This document shows, in pieces, positions 1 to 9,095 of a stretch of DNA of 64,000 nt. The position numbers and the translations under genes were made by a program. This DNA comes from Bdellovibrionales bacterium Ga0074137 (GTDB lineage: Bacteria > Bdellovibrionota > Bdellovibrionia > Bdellovibrionales > JAMPXM01): assembly GCA_001464715.1 (NCBI GenBank), contig LNDT01000031.1, positions 62,001 through 126,000 of the forward strand, written 5' to 3'. Below the pieces are notes generated by a model. It was given only the letters and a program-made list of their open reading frames with translations. It did no database searches and was not told the origin of the DNA. Numbering within the stretch: the first letter of the stretch is position 1; each line of letters opens with the position of its first letter.

Positions 1-1021
1 CACAATTAGCGCCATCGTCGAAAACCAGAGCCCGATGAGTGAGAAATTCACCGCGACGCTCTTTAGCGACCGCGCAAAACTCATCTCCCGAACGCACACA
101 ATTAAGATCCATCGCCAATTTTTGCTGGGGATCATTGACCCACGCGCTCCAGTCGCGGCCTTTCAGTTTTTGAAAATAATTTTTATCGTTCTTCGCCCAC
201 TTGTGTCGGGGATTTGCCCAGCGACAGATCGCTCCGGGCCCACCGTTGTAGGACGAATAGGCCGCGCGCGCGATATTCTCGAGTGTCTGCGACCGCTTCT
301 GATTCTTGACTCGCTGAATACACCGCGCACCACGCGCGGACTCCCATTCAGAGTAGTAGTGCTCAATTCCGAAACTGGCGTTGCCGACCAAATCGAAGGA
401 ACGATCGGTCTCGCGCGAAGCGTGGTAACGCTGGTTGATCTGCATAATTCCGTGACTGATATTTCGGTCGCCAGTGGCAAGCTTTAAGCCCCCTTGAGTG
501 GCTCTTCGATAGTGGGACCAATAGGTCTCTTGATGCGCGACCGCGTGGATGGCGTTCACAAACGCGTCGACTTCGTCATCTTGTACATCTGATCGACGCG
601 ACTTGATGTATTGCGTCGCTAGGTCTCGTAAGAGTGCATTCATATTTGTGACGTACTCTTTGCGGTGGTCGTCGTTTTTCGCCTGATTGCGATCAAAAAC
701 AAAATCCTGATAGACGAATTTGATGCGAGAAACATTTCCGAAGCGATGAGCATCGCACCCATCAGATCCCTCTCCCCACATCCACGTACCAGGATCACGC
801 CCCTGACACTCTCTCACAAACGGAACACGCGACTGAGCCTCTGACGACTTCGCCGAAAACATCACCAAAGACGCAACCAAAGCCGCCGGAAGTAGCGCCA
901 AAAGAAAAGTGATCCTCTGTTTCGCCGACCGAGTCGCAGACGATTTCGTCGGCCAAGTCGCAGACTGTTTTGTCGACCGGCTCGTTGGTTGGCTCGTCAT
1001 TTGGTTCGTCCAATAATTCAT
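1..1021 (-). CDS. Lytic transglycosylase-like (SLT fold) secreted protein, C-terminus beyond the window
   Basis: An open minus-strand frame starts at ATG 1021-1019, preceded by AAGGAG about nine bases upstream, and runs off the left edge (about 340 residues visible). A polar N-terminus is followed by a hydrophobic segment around residues 42-58 (TFLLALLPAALVASLVMFSA), so it is exported. The visible domain has the lytic-transglycosylase pattern: HQETYWSHY carrying the candidate catalytic Glu, then GDRNISHGIMQIN, then SSYNGGPGAICRW, the equivalent of the family's AYNxGP motif. Members cleave the glycan strands of peptidoglycan. It has several cysteines, which suits a periplasmic or secreted protein. 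It is divergent from mutY across a 237-base gap. Membership of the lysozyme-like superfamily is well supported by motifs; exact subfamily and physiological role are not. Confidence 0.8.
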   Translation of the reverse strand, partial: MNYWTNQMTSQPTSRSTKQSATWPTKSSATRSAKQRITFLLALLPAALVASLVMFSAKSSEAQSRVPFVRECQGRDPGTWMWGEGSDGCDAHRFGNVSRIKFVYQDFVFDRNQAKNDDHRKEYVTNMNALLRDLATQYIKSRRSDVQDDEVDAFVNAIHAVAHQETYWSHYRRATQGGLKLATGDRNISHGIMQINQRYHASRETDRSFDLVGNASFGIEHYYSEWESARGARCIQRVKNQKRSQTLENIARAAYSSYNGGPGAICRWANPRHKWAKNDKNYFQKLKGRDWSAWVNDPQQKLAMDLNCVRSGDEFCAVAKERRGEFLTHRALVFDDGANC

Positions 1022-1258
1022 CTCTTGGTACTCCTTGTACGTCGACCGACCGCGCTCACGTCGAGAAGCTGGTTGCAATTTGGGTGCTTTCTCGTGAGTC
1101 AGCATTCCCAGCGACACATCGAAAACAGCTCAAAAATGTGAAGCATTTCCGGCGGGTTACGACTTTGTAATTCGGTGTCGGACGACTAGGTAATGTTGCT
1201 CCGCGGATTTTTTTCGTACCCGTGACAGCGATCGTCACCTCTCCTAAGCTTTCAACTT

Positions 1259-2323
1259 ATGGATGCCATTATGAACGCCAACCTACTAGCGAAAAAATTG
1301 CTCCCCTGGTACCGCGAGGTGAAGCGCCCGCTTCCGTGGAGAGTGAATCGCGATCCTTATCGCATCTGGGTCTCAGAGGTGATGCTGCAGCAAACAACTG
1401 TGACAGCCGTCATTCCGTATTTCGAAAAATTCATTCAAAAATTTCCCGGCGTAAATGCTCTAGCAAATGCACGCGAAGATGAAGTGATGGAATATTGGGC
1501 GGGTCTTGGTTACTACTCGCGTGCAAGATCTCTGCACGCCTCCGCAAAAAAAATTTCCAGCCTCGGCGACTTTCCAAAATCTCATGTCGAACTTTTAGAG
1601 CTTCCTGGATTTGGACCTTACACCGCAAGATCTGTTGCAAGCCTCGCGTTCGGTGAGCGAGTCGGCGTCGTCGACGGCAATGTGATTCGCGTGCTCTGTC
1701 GCGTGCTCGATCTCGACCTCGAATGGTGGAAAACAAAAGATCGAAATTATCTTCAGTCCGCAGCGGACCGATTGGCGCAAGCCATCGATGAGGAAGGAGT
1801 GAGCGTCGACCCCAGCGATATCAACCAAGGCTTGATGGAACTTGGAGCCACGGTCTGCACGGTGCAATCACCCACATGTCTTCTTTGCCCCTGGCTCAAA
1901 AACTGCCGTGCCAGAAAAAACGATACGATACTTCAACGGCCTCGTTCAAAACCACGACGCGAGTCAGAGATCTGGGCGTGGCAGCCGGAAATTTATTTGC
2001 GGCGCGATCGGAAAATTCTTTTGATTGAAAACAACTACGCACCTTTTTTGCGCGGGCATTTGATCTGGCCAGGAAAGGCCGTGCGGCTGAAAAAAAAGCC
2101 CAAGCACTTTCACTACAAAGGTGGCGTAACACACCATGAGATTTATGTGACCGTCACGCGTGCTCCCGTGAAGTCCACGGAGCGGCCAGACCAACTGGCT
2201 GCCCTCACAAAAGACCTGAAACCGCAGTGGGTTTCACAGAGCGAAATGAAGACAAAAGTCCCGTCCTCATTGATACGTAAAGCCATCGAAGTGTTAGACC
2301 TCGACGAAAACGCGTCGACTTGA
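1259..2323 (+). CDS. mutY: A/G-specific adenine glycosylase MutY
   Basis: Removes adenine mispaired with 8-oxoguanine in base-excision repair. The 354-residue length is normal for MutY. Visible features: PWR and SEVMLQQTTV near residues 25-45 with the catalytic Glu, the helix-hairpin-helix LPGFGPYTARSVASLAF around residues 115-130, the catalytic Asp in VVDGNVIRVL, and the iron-sulfur ligand spacing C-x6-C-x2-C-x5-C around residues 197-213 (CTVQSPTCLLCPWLKNC). The C-terminal third fits the NUDIX-like MutY domain. A second in-frame ATG lies 12 bases downstream and could be the true start; neither has a strong Shine-Dalgarno. A lipoprotein gene follows after 12 bases in the same direction, so the two may be cotranscribed. 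Confidence 0.95.
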   Translation: MDAIMNANLLAKKLLPWYREVKRPLPWRVNRDPYRIWVSEVMLQQTTVTAVIPYFEKFIQKFPGVNALANAREDEVMEYWAGLGYYSRARSLHASAKKISSLGDFPKSHVELLELPGFGPYTARSVASLAFGERVGVVDGNVIRVLCRVLDLDLEWWKTKDRNYLQSAADRLAQAIDEEGVSVDPSDINQGLMELGATVCTVQSPTCLLCPWLKNCRARKNDTILQRPRSKPRRESEIWAWQPEIYLRRDRKILLIENNYAPFLRGHLIWPGKAVRLKKKPKHFHYKGGVTHHEIYVTVTRAPVKSTERPDQLAALTKDLKPQWVSQSEMKTKVPSSLIRKAIEVLDLDENAST

Positions 2324-2335
2324 GAAACTTTAGAG

Positions 2336-3517
2336 ATGTCGTCATCTTTTATGGACTCAGCTCCTCGCTTTTCATTCATCGTCGTCGCGATGGCTTTAAG
2401 TTTGATTCTATCGAGCTGTCAGACGTCGTCAGATCGGTCAAGCCCTAGCGGCGCAATGGCTTCTGGATCCGGTGCAGGGCTTGCTCCTGGAGCGAAGCTT
2501 TTCAGCCGCCGCACACTCGAAGGATCTGCCTACACCGTCGACGGAACATCGACGAAAGCGCAAGCTATCGTTCTTGACGGAGAAGGCCGCCGGCCACTTT
2601 TTTTAAGCGAAAATCTTATGGCGTTTGCGAAGCGGCGTTCTGAATTCGATCGTTGGCAAGTTTTTGAGGCCGATCTCTCAAAAGAAACCGAACGGCGCGT
2701 TTCTTTTGATGCTGGCGACGCCGAGCCTGTGGCGAAAATTGGTTCGCGACTTGTGATTGCAACCTCCAGCGAGCTCGTGAAATCAAGTGAGCGTGTTTTG
2801 ACCGAGTACAGATCTCGTTTTCGATCAAAAGAATCCAAAACTCGCTCGGAAGCGTCCGAATCCGACACGGGAGTTTCCCAGCATTTATTGATCGAAATCC
2901 CGGCGTCGCGGAAACAGGGAACGGAGTGGATTCAGATGTCGCGAGAGCCTTCCAAGTTTTGGAAGCTCAGTTTTGACCGAGACTCGAAAATCGGAATCGC
3001 ACTTCTCTTCAAAGAAACATCGACACCTCAATCGACAGCGTCAGCTTTCAGAATTTCAGTTTCGGCTTCTAAAAGTACAAAGAAAGACGCCGGTGAAATC
3101 AGAACATGGCAACCGCTTCGAGTTCCGTTCCCCGTCATCGACGCGCACGTCACGCCCGATGGTCGAAGTGTCGTATGGAGTGATGGTTCTCGCCTTTGGA
3201 CGACCACTCTCCAAGGTGCCGACTCAAAGCGCATCGGCGATGATTCGCTTCCTGGCGCGCGACAACTGACTGTCGATCCAACCGGTCGCTGGGTCGTCTA
3301 TTCAACACCCTCCGACTCTCAAGGCCTGAATTTGATGGTGGTCAATATCTCCGGCAAGTGCTCACGAGCTTTGACAGAGCTCTCGGGCGACGAACTCGAA
3401 CCTGCGTTTTCCGATGACGGAGCGACACTTCTTTTCACTCACCGAACCAACGGTACAAGCGTCATCGCCAAAATTCCGTTCGGCACTCCTGAGGCCATCG
3501 CTGCTCCTTGCACGTAA
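2336..3517 (+). CDS. TolB-like beta-propeller lipoprotein
   Basis: The N-terminus is a lipoprotein signal ending in the lipobox LSSC (cysteine near residue 28), so the mature protein is probably anchored to a membrane facing the periplasm. The C-terminal third contains PD40/TolB-type propeller blades: TPDGRSVVWSDGSRLW, DPTGRWVVYSTPSDSQG and FSDDGATLLFTHRTNG. The middle, rich in Ser, Lys and Arg, has no recognisable domain. TolB-like propellers usually make protein contacts; no enzyme activity is implied. A second in-frame ATG five codons in may be the start. It lies just behind mutY, with no obvious functional link. Confidence 0.75.
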   Translation: MSSSFMDSAPRFSFIVVAMALSLILSSCQTSSDRSSPSGAMASGSGAGLAPGAKLFSRRTLEGSAYTVDGTSTKAQAIVLDGEGRRPLFLSENLMAFAKRRSEFDRWQVFEADLSKETERRVSFDAGDAEPVAKIGSRLVIATSSELVKSSERVLTEYRSRFRSKESKTRSEASESDTGVSQHLLIEIPASRKQGTEWIQMSREPSKFWKLSFDRDSKIGIALLFKETSTPQSTASAFRISVSASKSTKKDAGEIRTWQPLRVPFPVIDAHVTPDGRSVVWSDGSRLWTTTLQGADSKRIGDDSLPGARQLTVDPTGRWVVYSTPSDSQGLNLMVVNISGKCSRALTELSGDELEPAFSDDGATLLFTHRTNGTSVIAKIPFGTPEAIAAPCT

Positions 3518-3604
3518 TTGTGATCTGGGCCTTGCGCTCGTTGATTTTTGCGTTAACCTAAACACTGGTTCCACGGAGTGGATCCGTAGTCAGCAGGAGG
3601 CGAC

Positions 3605-4162
3605 ATGGTGTTCCGGATTCTATTGCGGGTGGCGATCAGCGCCGCCGCAGTCCAATTGACCAGTACATTCGCGAGCGCAGCTCCACACCCTGCTACGTCA
3701 GGCTCAAAGCTGATTGCGCCTAAACTTGGATTCTACCGATCGCCCGATGGCTTCCGACTTCACGCCGGAGAATCAGGCTGGCTTCAAGCTGCCCCTCCTC
3801 GCGGAAATCAAACCATTCTCACCGTGTACCGAAGTCCACGCAGTGAATCCAAAGCGTCACTCACTGTTCGCGTCGATCGACTGGCGCGCAACACAACTCC
3901 CGATCGCTACATCAGTCGCTGGATCAAAGAGTATCCACGTTTTGGATTCGACGTACTGGGGTCGCAGCCGTTCACTCAAAGCGGAGTTCGCGGCCACGTC
4001 ATCGATCTTGTCAATCGAGATTCCAAAATGCAGCTTCGCCAAGTTGTTTTTGTGAGCGAAGCGCGAAAGCGCGCTGCGATTCTCACTTGCCGTGACAATG
4101 CTCCCGATTTCTCGGCGACTTTGAAATCATGCAACTCGATTGTGAAAACGTTTATCTGGTAA
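3605..4162 (+). CDS. Small exported protein of unknown function
   Basis: 185 residues behind a good ribosome-binding site (AGGAGG, six bases before ATG). A signal peptide covers about residues 1-25 (hydrophobic run, then FASAAP). The mature part begins GFYRSPDGFRLH and contains a repeated beta-strand pattern ending SCNSIVKTF. This resembles in outline the PsbP/DcrB-like fold (a secreted domain with an SPDGF-type opening), but that is weak pattern matching. Two cysteines near the C-terminus could pair in the periplasm. It is followed by a strong bidirectional terminator shared with the convergent helicase gene. Confidence 0.65.
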   Translation: MVFRILLRVAISAAAVQLTSTFASAAPHPATSGSKLIAPKLGFYRSPDGFRLHAGESGWLQAAPPRGNQTILTVYRSPRSESKASLTVRVDRLARNTTPDRYISRWIKEYPRFGFDVLGSQPFTQSGVRGHVIDLVNRDSKMQLRQVVFVSEARKRAAILTCRDNAPDFSATLKSCNSIVKTFIW

Positions 4163-4232
4163 GTGCCGAGGCGCTTTTTTGATCGACGCTGTCACAGTCG
4201 ACGCTTTGAAAAATTGCACGCCACCTTGAAGC

Positions 4233-4265
4233 AAAAAAAGACACCACATCGTGGTGTCTTTTTTT
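4233..4265. terminator. Bidirectional rho-independent terminator
   Basis: A perfect hairpin with arms AGACACCAC and GTGGTGTCT around an ATC loop is flanked by an A-run on the left and a T-run on the right. It can therefore terminate both the exported-protein gene on the plus strand and the helicase gene on the minus strand. Confidence 0.9.
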
Positions 4266-4322
4266 ATGCGACGAAAAATTCCGTCGCAAAATTCTTTCGG
4301 TCGCGCCTTGCGACCGAAATCT

Positions 4323-6140
4323 CTATTTTCCGAAGAGGCTCTTGAAAAATCCAGAGACTTTCTGACCGATCGACTTTTGCGAACCCACCGGGATTGGTCG
4401 GCTTCCACCTTTTTGAGGTTTTCCGCCTTTTCGGTTCTTGTCGTGACGTCCGCCTGCGACGTGTTTTGCACTTCCGTTCGCGGCTTTAACGTTCTTGTCA
4501 CCACGTCCGCCGCGACCGCGCTCCTCACGACCTTTTCCGCTCGCTGCGCGCGCCGGAATTGGTGCATTCGGATCTCGAGGAGTGATTGGGCTTGGACCTC
4601 TCGAAGCCGACGGTGTCGGCGTTGGTCGCGGCCTCTGCTCGGCACCTGCATCCATTGACTCACGGCCGGCATCTCGACCACCGCCTCGTCCGCCATCTCG
4701 ACCACTTCCGCGACCACCTTCATCACGTCGACCGCCGCTGCGGCCTCCGCCGTCACGCCCCCCCGAACGACCGCCGCCCGAGCCGCCACGTCCGCCGCCA
4801 TCGCGCGACCCACGGCCTTCGAACTCACGCGAAAAATCTTTTTGTGAGCGATCCGACTGCATTGCTTTGTAGTCTTTTGGTATCTTGTCTTCTTCTAAGA
4901 AATCCACATTCACCTTGTGCTTCAAATAGCCTTCAACTCGGCTGAGCGCATCGACATCGCGATCGCTGACGAGAGAGAACGCGAGACCTTTTGCGCCCGC
5001 GCGGCCCGTGCGACCGATACGGTGCACGTAGTTTTCTGGATCATCGGGAAGTTCGTAGTTCACGACAAGGTCCACACCTTTGATGTCGAGACCACGAGCC
5101 GCAACATCCGTTGCGACTAAAATATTTTTATCGCTGTCGCCTTTGAACTGCTCCATGACACGATTGCGCTGTGACTGCGTGAGCAGCGAAGAGATCGCGA
5201 CCGCGGGGAAACCGTTGTCATTCAAAAACTGCGACACCCGTGGAACATTCATTTTGTAGTTCGAGAAAATAATCGCCTGGCGAGGCGTGTGAAGTTTCAA
5301 AAGTGCCAGCAGATGCGCACCTTTTTCGTCTTGGCCCACGTGCATGATTTTGTCTTCCACGTTTTCAGCTTTTGGCTGATCGCGTGAAACGTTGAACTCA
5401 ACCGGGTTCGCTCCGAACTGGTAGGCCGTGTTCATGACATCAAGATTGAGCGTCGCTGAGAACACCATGAACTGGCGCTCTTTGGGAACGCGAGTCAGGA
5501 TGTACTTCATGTCGTCTTTGAAACCCATGTCGAACATACGATCCGCTTCGTCGAAAACGATCGCGCGAACTTGTTTCAGATCGATGAGATTGTCTTTGTA
5601 GAGATCTAAAAGACGACCCGGAGTTGCAATGACGAATTCCACGCCGCCACGAAGTGCGTCTTTTTGCTTTTCGTAAGCAACGCCACCGTAAATTGAAACC
5701 GCGCGCAGTCCGGCACCCTGGCCGAACTTCACCGCGTTCTCATAAACCTGTTCGCAAAGCTCGCGGGTCGGTACGAGAACGAGACAAAAATTCATCGGCG
5801 CCCAGTCATGAAACGACCTAGCGACGAGGGCTTCGGGCGACGTTGCGACGCTTTCTTCTTCTTCGGTGGGAAGCGTGGGCGGAGCGGCCGGATCACTGGG
5901 AAGAGGAGCTGGGATTATTATCCCCGCTTTTTTCGCGTCTTGCGCGCGAAGAATTCGCTCCATGAGCGGAAGCAAAAATGCGCCGGTTTTACCGGTGCCG
6001 GTCTGTGCAAGACCCGCGACGTCTTTACCTTCGAGAATCGCAGGAATGGTGTGTTGTTGAACGGGTGTGCACTCAGAGAAGCCGATCGAATCGAGGGTGC
6101 TCTGGAGCGAGGGATGAAACTGAATATCTGAAAACTTCAC
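4323..6140 (-). CDS. rhlE: DEAD-box RNA helicase, RhlE type, with RGG-rich tail
   Basis: ATP-dependent RNA helicase used in RNA remodelling, decay or ribosome assembly. All core motifs are visible: Q-motif with TPVQQHTIP, Walker A AQTGTGKT, PTRELCEQV, TPGRLLDLY, DEAD in VFDEADRMFDMGF, SAT in VFSATL, and HRIGRTGRAG. The tail after about residue 420 is a long Gly/Arg/Ser/Asp-rich repeat (GRDGG, GGRSGGR types) and then a lysine-rich basic end, as in RhlE relatives where such tails bind RNA. A GTG start at 6140, six bases after GGAG, gives the usual RhlE beginning VKFSDIQFHPSL; an ATG at 6218 would add 26 residues without a ribosome-binding site. Confidence 0.92.
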   Translation of the reverse strand: MKFSDIQFHPSLQSTLDSIGFSECTPVQQHTIPAILEGKDVAGLAQTGTGKTGAFLLPLMERILRAQDAKKAGIIIPAPLPSDPAAPPTLPTEEEESVATSPEALVARSFHDWAPMNFCLVLVPTRELCEQVYENAVKFGQGAGLRAVSIYGGVAYEKQKDALRGGVEFVIATPGRLLDLYKDNLIDLKQVRAIVFDEADRMFDMGFKDDMKYILTRVPKERQFMVFSATLNLDVMNTAYQFGANPVEFNVSRDQPKAENVEDKIMHVGQDEKGAHLLALLKLHTPRQAIIFSNYKMNVPRVSQFLNDNGFPAVAISSLLTQSQRNRVMEQFKGDSDKNILVATDVAARGLDIKGVDLVVNYELPDDPENYVHRIGRTGRAGAKGLAFSLVSDRDVDALSRVEGYLKHKVNVDFLEEDKIPKDYKAMQSDRSQKDFSREFEGRGSRDGGGRGGSGGGRSGGRDGGGRSGGRRDEGGRGSGRDGGRGGGRDAGRESMDAGAEQRPRPTPTPSASRGPSPITPRDPNAPIPARAASGKGREERGRGGRGDKNVKAANGSAKHVAGGRHDKNRKGGKPQKGGSRPIPVGSQKSIGQKVSGFFKSLFGK

Positions 6141-6463
6141 GGCGGACTCCGCTAGATACAAAAGAGCGTCTTGTCGTTTTTCTCGGGAAATAGTCTCGCA
6201 TGGCGAATTCAATAACATCGGGTCGCACTGTTTGAGCGCGCGCGGTCGGTGAGTTCAAAAACCGACTGATTTGTTTTAGAATTTGTTTTTTTAGCGATGC
6301 GATGATCATGGACTAAGAATCTTGACGCTGTAGGTTAAACACTTGATTAAACTCCGGACAAAGCTAACGGAGACAGGCCACCCGAGTCAAAACCCGAGTG
6401 GACCGGGTCCCGGTATTCTCAAAGTATTGCGACGCGTTAGCATCGGAATCCACAGGCCTCCCG
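6141..6463. other. Intergenic stretch upstream of the helicase
   Basis: No credible gene is seen. It should hold the helicase promoter. Between 6380 and 6416 there are two direct copies of ACCCGAGT and a palindrome, ACCGGG-T-CCCGGT. These lie just before the first REP-like unit and may be decayed relatives of it. Confidence 0.5.
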
Positions 6464-6551
6464 CCCCGCGGGGGTACCGGTCACCTTCGCCCCGCGGGGG
6501 TACCACCGGTCACGTTCGACCCCTTCCCCGCCGTGGGGGTACCGGTCACGG
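6464..6551 (+). repeat. Cluster of three REP-like units (A, B, C)
   Basis: Three units in direct orientation, each a short C-run/G-run hairpin (CCCCGCGGGG or CCCCGCCGTGGGGG) followed by the core GGTAYCGGTCAC: A at 6464-6485, B at 6490-6514 and C at 6526-6551. Unit B has an extra ACC in the core (GTACCACCGGTCAC). The cluster overlaps the end of the alpha/beta hydrolase gene: units B and C encode its last residues and unit A provides its stop codon (TGA inside GGTGACC on the minus strand). Confidence 0.9.
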
Positions 6552-7455
6552 CGTGTTGGCTTAAAAATTTTTTCAGAGCCGCCACGAATTCATCGTGCTT
6601 CTCGCTGTGAATCCAGTGCCCGACTCCTTCGATCTGAATCCCTTCAACAGGTGGCCGCGTTCTCAAAACTCCCCCGGCCGCCAGCGCCCCGGCTCGGGTA
6701 CCGGTCACCTCGATCATCTTTTCGAAATCGGATCGACTGAGGTCGGTCGAAAGTTCTCCTCGAACGATCAGCGTGGGCACCGCCAAAGCTTCGATGTCTG
6801 CCCAGCGCGTGGCGGAATGTCCGGCCTCGATGGCCGCGCGAATACCGGAGGCGTGAAATCTCCAGACACCTTCGCCCGCCTCATTTTCGGTGATGTTTGC
6901 GTAGAGCCAGGCCGCAAGAGCCGTCGCTGTTCGGAGACCGGGAAAAACTTTTGGAAATTCGGTTTCGAACCAATCTTTTGCGGCCCGCTTGTCGATAAAT
7001 GGAACCGGAACAGTGTCGAGAATTTTTACCGGCGTTGATCGACCTACAGGCGAAGCTTCTGGTCCGATGTCTTCGATAACGAGTGCGTGAACTCGATCCG
7101 GATAGCGAGCGGCGAAAGTGTACGCGACGCGCCCACCCATCGAGTGACCCACAAGGAAGACTTTTTCCCAGCCGAGATCGTCAAGAATCTTGCGCAAATC
7201 TTCAGCAAGACTTTCGGGAGAGTAGGCATCGGGCGACGCCAAAAGATCCGCATGAACGGAGCGCCCATGCCCACGACTGTCGTAGGCAAGAACTTGATAG
7301 CGATCCTCGAAAGCCTTTGCGACTCGGCGCCAGTTCATGGCGTAGCCCATCACGCCGTGCAAAAAAACCAGGCGCGGAGCTTCGCCGACAGCAAGGCCAC
7401 TTTCTGCCGCGGGTCCCGTGATTTGAGTGAAAAACTGATCAACGAATCGTGCCAT
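6481..7455 (-). CDS. Alpha/beta hydrolase with a REP-derived C-terminal tail
   Basis: Serine hydrolase of the alpha/beta fold, in the esterase/haloperoxidase-like group. Visible: oxyanion-hole motif FLHGVMG (about residues 31-37), YDSRGHGRS, nucleophile elbow VGHSMGG (about residue 105), VIEDIGPE, and the late histidine in GVGHWIHSEKHDEF (about residue 280). The substrate cannot be told. The family would normally end at about AALKKFL; here about 23 residues follow (AVTGTPTAGKG, then NVTGGTPAG) that are direct translations of REP units C and B, with the stop in unit A. A further unit (D) encodes EVTGTRAGA near residue 250. Only 22 bases separate its start from the divergent pcnB-like gene. Confidence 0.88.
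   Translation of the reverse strand: MARFVDQFFTQITGPAAESGLAVGEAPRLVFLHGVMGYAMNWRRVAKAFEDRYQVLAYDSRGHGRSVHADLLASPDAYSPESLAEDLRKILDDLGWEKVFLVGHSMGGRVAYTFAARYPDRVHALVIEDIGPEASPVGRSTPVKILDTVPVPFIDKRAAKDWFETEFPKVFPGLRTATALAAWLYANITENEAGEGVWRFHASGIRAAIEAGHSATRWADIEALAVPTLIVRGELSTDLSRSDFEKMIEVTGTRAGALAAGGVLRTRPPVEGIQIEGVGHWIHSEKHDEFVAALKKFLSQHAVTGTPTAGKGSNVTGGTPAGRR
6687..6709 (+). repeat. REP-like unit D inside the hydrolase gene
   Basis: CCCC-GGCTC-GGG followed by GTACCGGTCACC. It is translated on the minus strand as VTGTR within the hydrolase cap region. The hairpin is shorter than in units A-C. Confidence 0.75.
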
Positions 7456-7462
7456 GCGTGAC

Positions 7463-7468
7463 TATACT
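7463..7468 (+). promoter_or_regulatory. Possible -10 element of pcnB, near-leaderless
   Basis: TATACT lies nine bases before the pcnB ATG. Transcription starting about seven bases downstream would give a leader of only about three bases. No Shine-Dalgarno is present and no good -35 hexamer was found. Confidence 0.4.
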
Positions 7469-7477
7469 GCCGACTGA

Positions 7478-8911
7478 ATGACGAACACGCAATCACCACG
7501 ACCGGAGCTTCATGCCGATTGGATCGACTCGCACGCGATCGGAATCGTGAAGGCTCTTCAGAAAGCCGGACACACGACTTATCTCGTTGGTGGCTGCGTT
7601 CGCGATTTACTCTTGGGAATCGTTCCAAAAGATTACGACATCGCGACGGCCGCTCATCCGCCACAAGTGAAGCGCCTGATCCACATGGCGTTCATCATCG
7701 GAAAAAGATTTCGATTGGTTCTGGTGAAGCGCGGAGAACAGCAGTTTGAAGTCGCCACGTTTCGAAAAGAGTTCGATCCGTCTCAGTTTCCCATTGAAGA
7801 GTTTCCGGACGGTCCTCCCTCCGTCGACAATATTTTCGGAACACCAGAAGAAGATGCCCTTCGCCGAGACTTTACTATCAACGCTCTTTTTTACGATCCT
7901 ATTTCCGCCGAAATTATCGATTACGTAGGCGGTCGCGCAGATATCGAAGCGCGCACTTTGAAAATGATCGGCCAACCCGATGTGCGTTTGGCGGAAGATC
8001 CGATTCGGATTTTGCGGGCCCTTCGGTTTGCACACAAACTTCGGTTCGTCATTGAGCCGTCGCTGCGCGAATCGATGTCTCGGCACTCTGAACTGCTCAA
8101 AAAATCTGTACTGCCTCGACGTCGCGAGGAACTTCTGAAATTACTTCGTCTTGATGATCCAGCGTCAGTTTTAGTCGAGTGCCACGATCTGGGTATTCTC
8201 CGAGAGATTTTTCCAACTCTGGAAAAAATGTTCGATACGCCCGATCGACAGTTCACATTTTTAACTTTGCTCGAAACGCTCAGCTCTTCGGTCACGGATA
8301 ATGCCGACACGGGACAAGTCTTTGGGTGGCTACTGGCTTCCATTCTTGAAACGCTCGCCGACGAAAATGCAATTCTCAACGACGACGAACTCGGGGCGTT
8401 GATGCGCGATGAACTTGGTATGTACAAGTTCGAACAATCGCTCGTTTTAGATGCGCTGAAACTGCGTCGGGTTTTTGAGAAAACAGATGAGCATCGGCGT
8501 AAAGGTGCACGGCGACAGTCAGGGATCGTCAGACGCGAGGGCTTTCAGCTGGCTCTGCGACTTGCTGTAGCTGACCACCGGGTTTCGCCGCTGGATGTTC
8601 AGTTCTGGCTCGACGTTTTCGAACGCATTCGGCCCGAAATTGAAGAAGCACGTCGCGAGAGAAGCCAACGCCGATCCGAGCGCCCACCCCGCCGGCGACG
8701 AGAACGCGGCGCTCGTCCACCACGCTCTCCACTGGTCGCCGCTGACCTCGACGATTCGGACATCGACCTAGACCCGGACGACGATCTCGAATCCGACGCC
8801 ACCTCGGGGGGTATCGGTCACCGCGACTCCCCCGGGGGTATCGGTCACCGTGAAACCGGCGAGCATGACGACGAAGTTCAAGTCCACGCAAACGGAAATC
8901 GCGAGGACTGA
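7478..8911 (+). CDS. pcnB: Poly(A) polymerase / tRNA nucleotidyltransferase family protein, PcnB-like
   Basis: Class II nucleotidyltransferase, adding A residues to RNA 3' ends if truly PcnB. Seen: YLVGGCVRDLLLG, then KDYDIATAAHP carrying the metal-binding Asp pair, KRFRLVLV (the PcnB-type variant of this block, rather than the CCA-enzyme type), RRDFTINALFYDP, and EDPIRILRALRFA. The C-terminal region is Arg- and Pro-rich (PPRRRRERG), like the RNA-binding tail of PcnB. The last 40 residues are Asp-rich and carry two tandem REP-like units read as GGIGHRDSP and GGIGHRETG. The alternative is a CCA-adding enzyme. No Shine-Dalgarno precedes the ATG; a TATACT nine bases upstream suggests a leaderless message. 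Confidence 0.85.
   Translation: MTNTQSPRPELHADWIDSHAIGIVKALQKAGHTTYLVGGCVRDLLLGIVPKDYDIATAAHPPQVKRLIHMAFIIGKRFRLVLVKRGEQQFEVATFRKEFDPSQFPIEEFPDGPPSVDNIFGTPEEDALRRDFTINALFYDPISAEIIDYVGGRADIEARTLKMIGQPDVRLAEDPIRILRALRFAHKLRFVIEPSLRESMSRHSELLKKSVLPRRREELLKLLRLDDPASVLVECHDLGILREIFPTLEKMFDTPDRQFTFLTLLETLSSSVTDNADTGQVFGWLLASILETLADENAILNDDELGALMRDELGMYKFEQSLVLDALKLRRVFEKTDEHRRKGARRQSGIVRREGFQLALRLAVADHRVSPLDVQFWLDVFERIRPEIEEARRERSQRRSERPPRRRRERGARPPRSPLVAADLDDSDIDLDPDDDLESDATSGGIGHRDSPGGIGHRETGEHDDEVQVHANGNRED
8801..8849 (+). repeat. Two REP-like units (E, F) inside pcnB
   Basis: Unit E (8801-8822) and unit F (8829-8849, hairpin CCCCCGGGGG) share the core GGTATCGGTCACC. Both are in the same frame of pcnB and read GIGHR. 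Confidence 0.9.
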
Positions 8912-9095
8912 GAGTCCCCGAGAAGACCTTATTGGACTCTTTGCCGGTGTCTCAAAATAAGACCTACGTCGGGAAGCACTTCATTCCGCGATCTGGCGCA
9001 CCGAAAAGAAATTCGTCCAGGCTTGGCGTGATACAATTTTAGGGTGTAGAACGTTCGGAAGTTGGAGCTTTTCTTCTCATCACTAGGAGTTCATT

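Noticed and set aside
35-487. 150-codon plus-strand frame at the left edge
   Set aside because: It is antisense to the transglycosylase-like gene, whose motifs and signal segment are convincing.
4495-4945. Plus-strand frames rich in Pro/Arg opposite the helicase tail
   Set aside because: They are shadows of the Gly/Arg repeat region read on the other strand.
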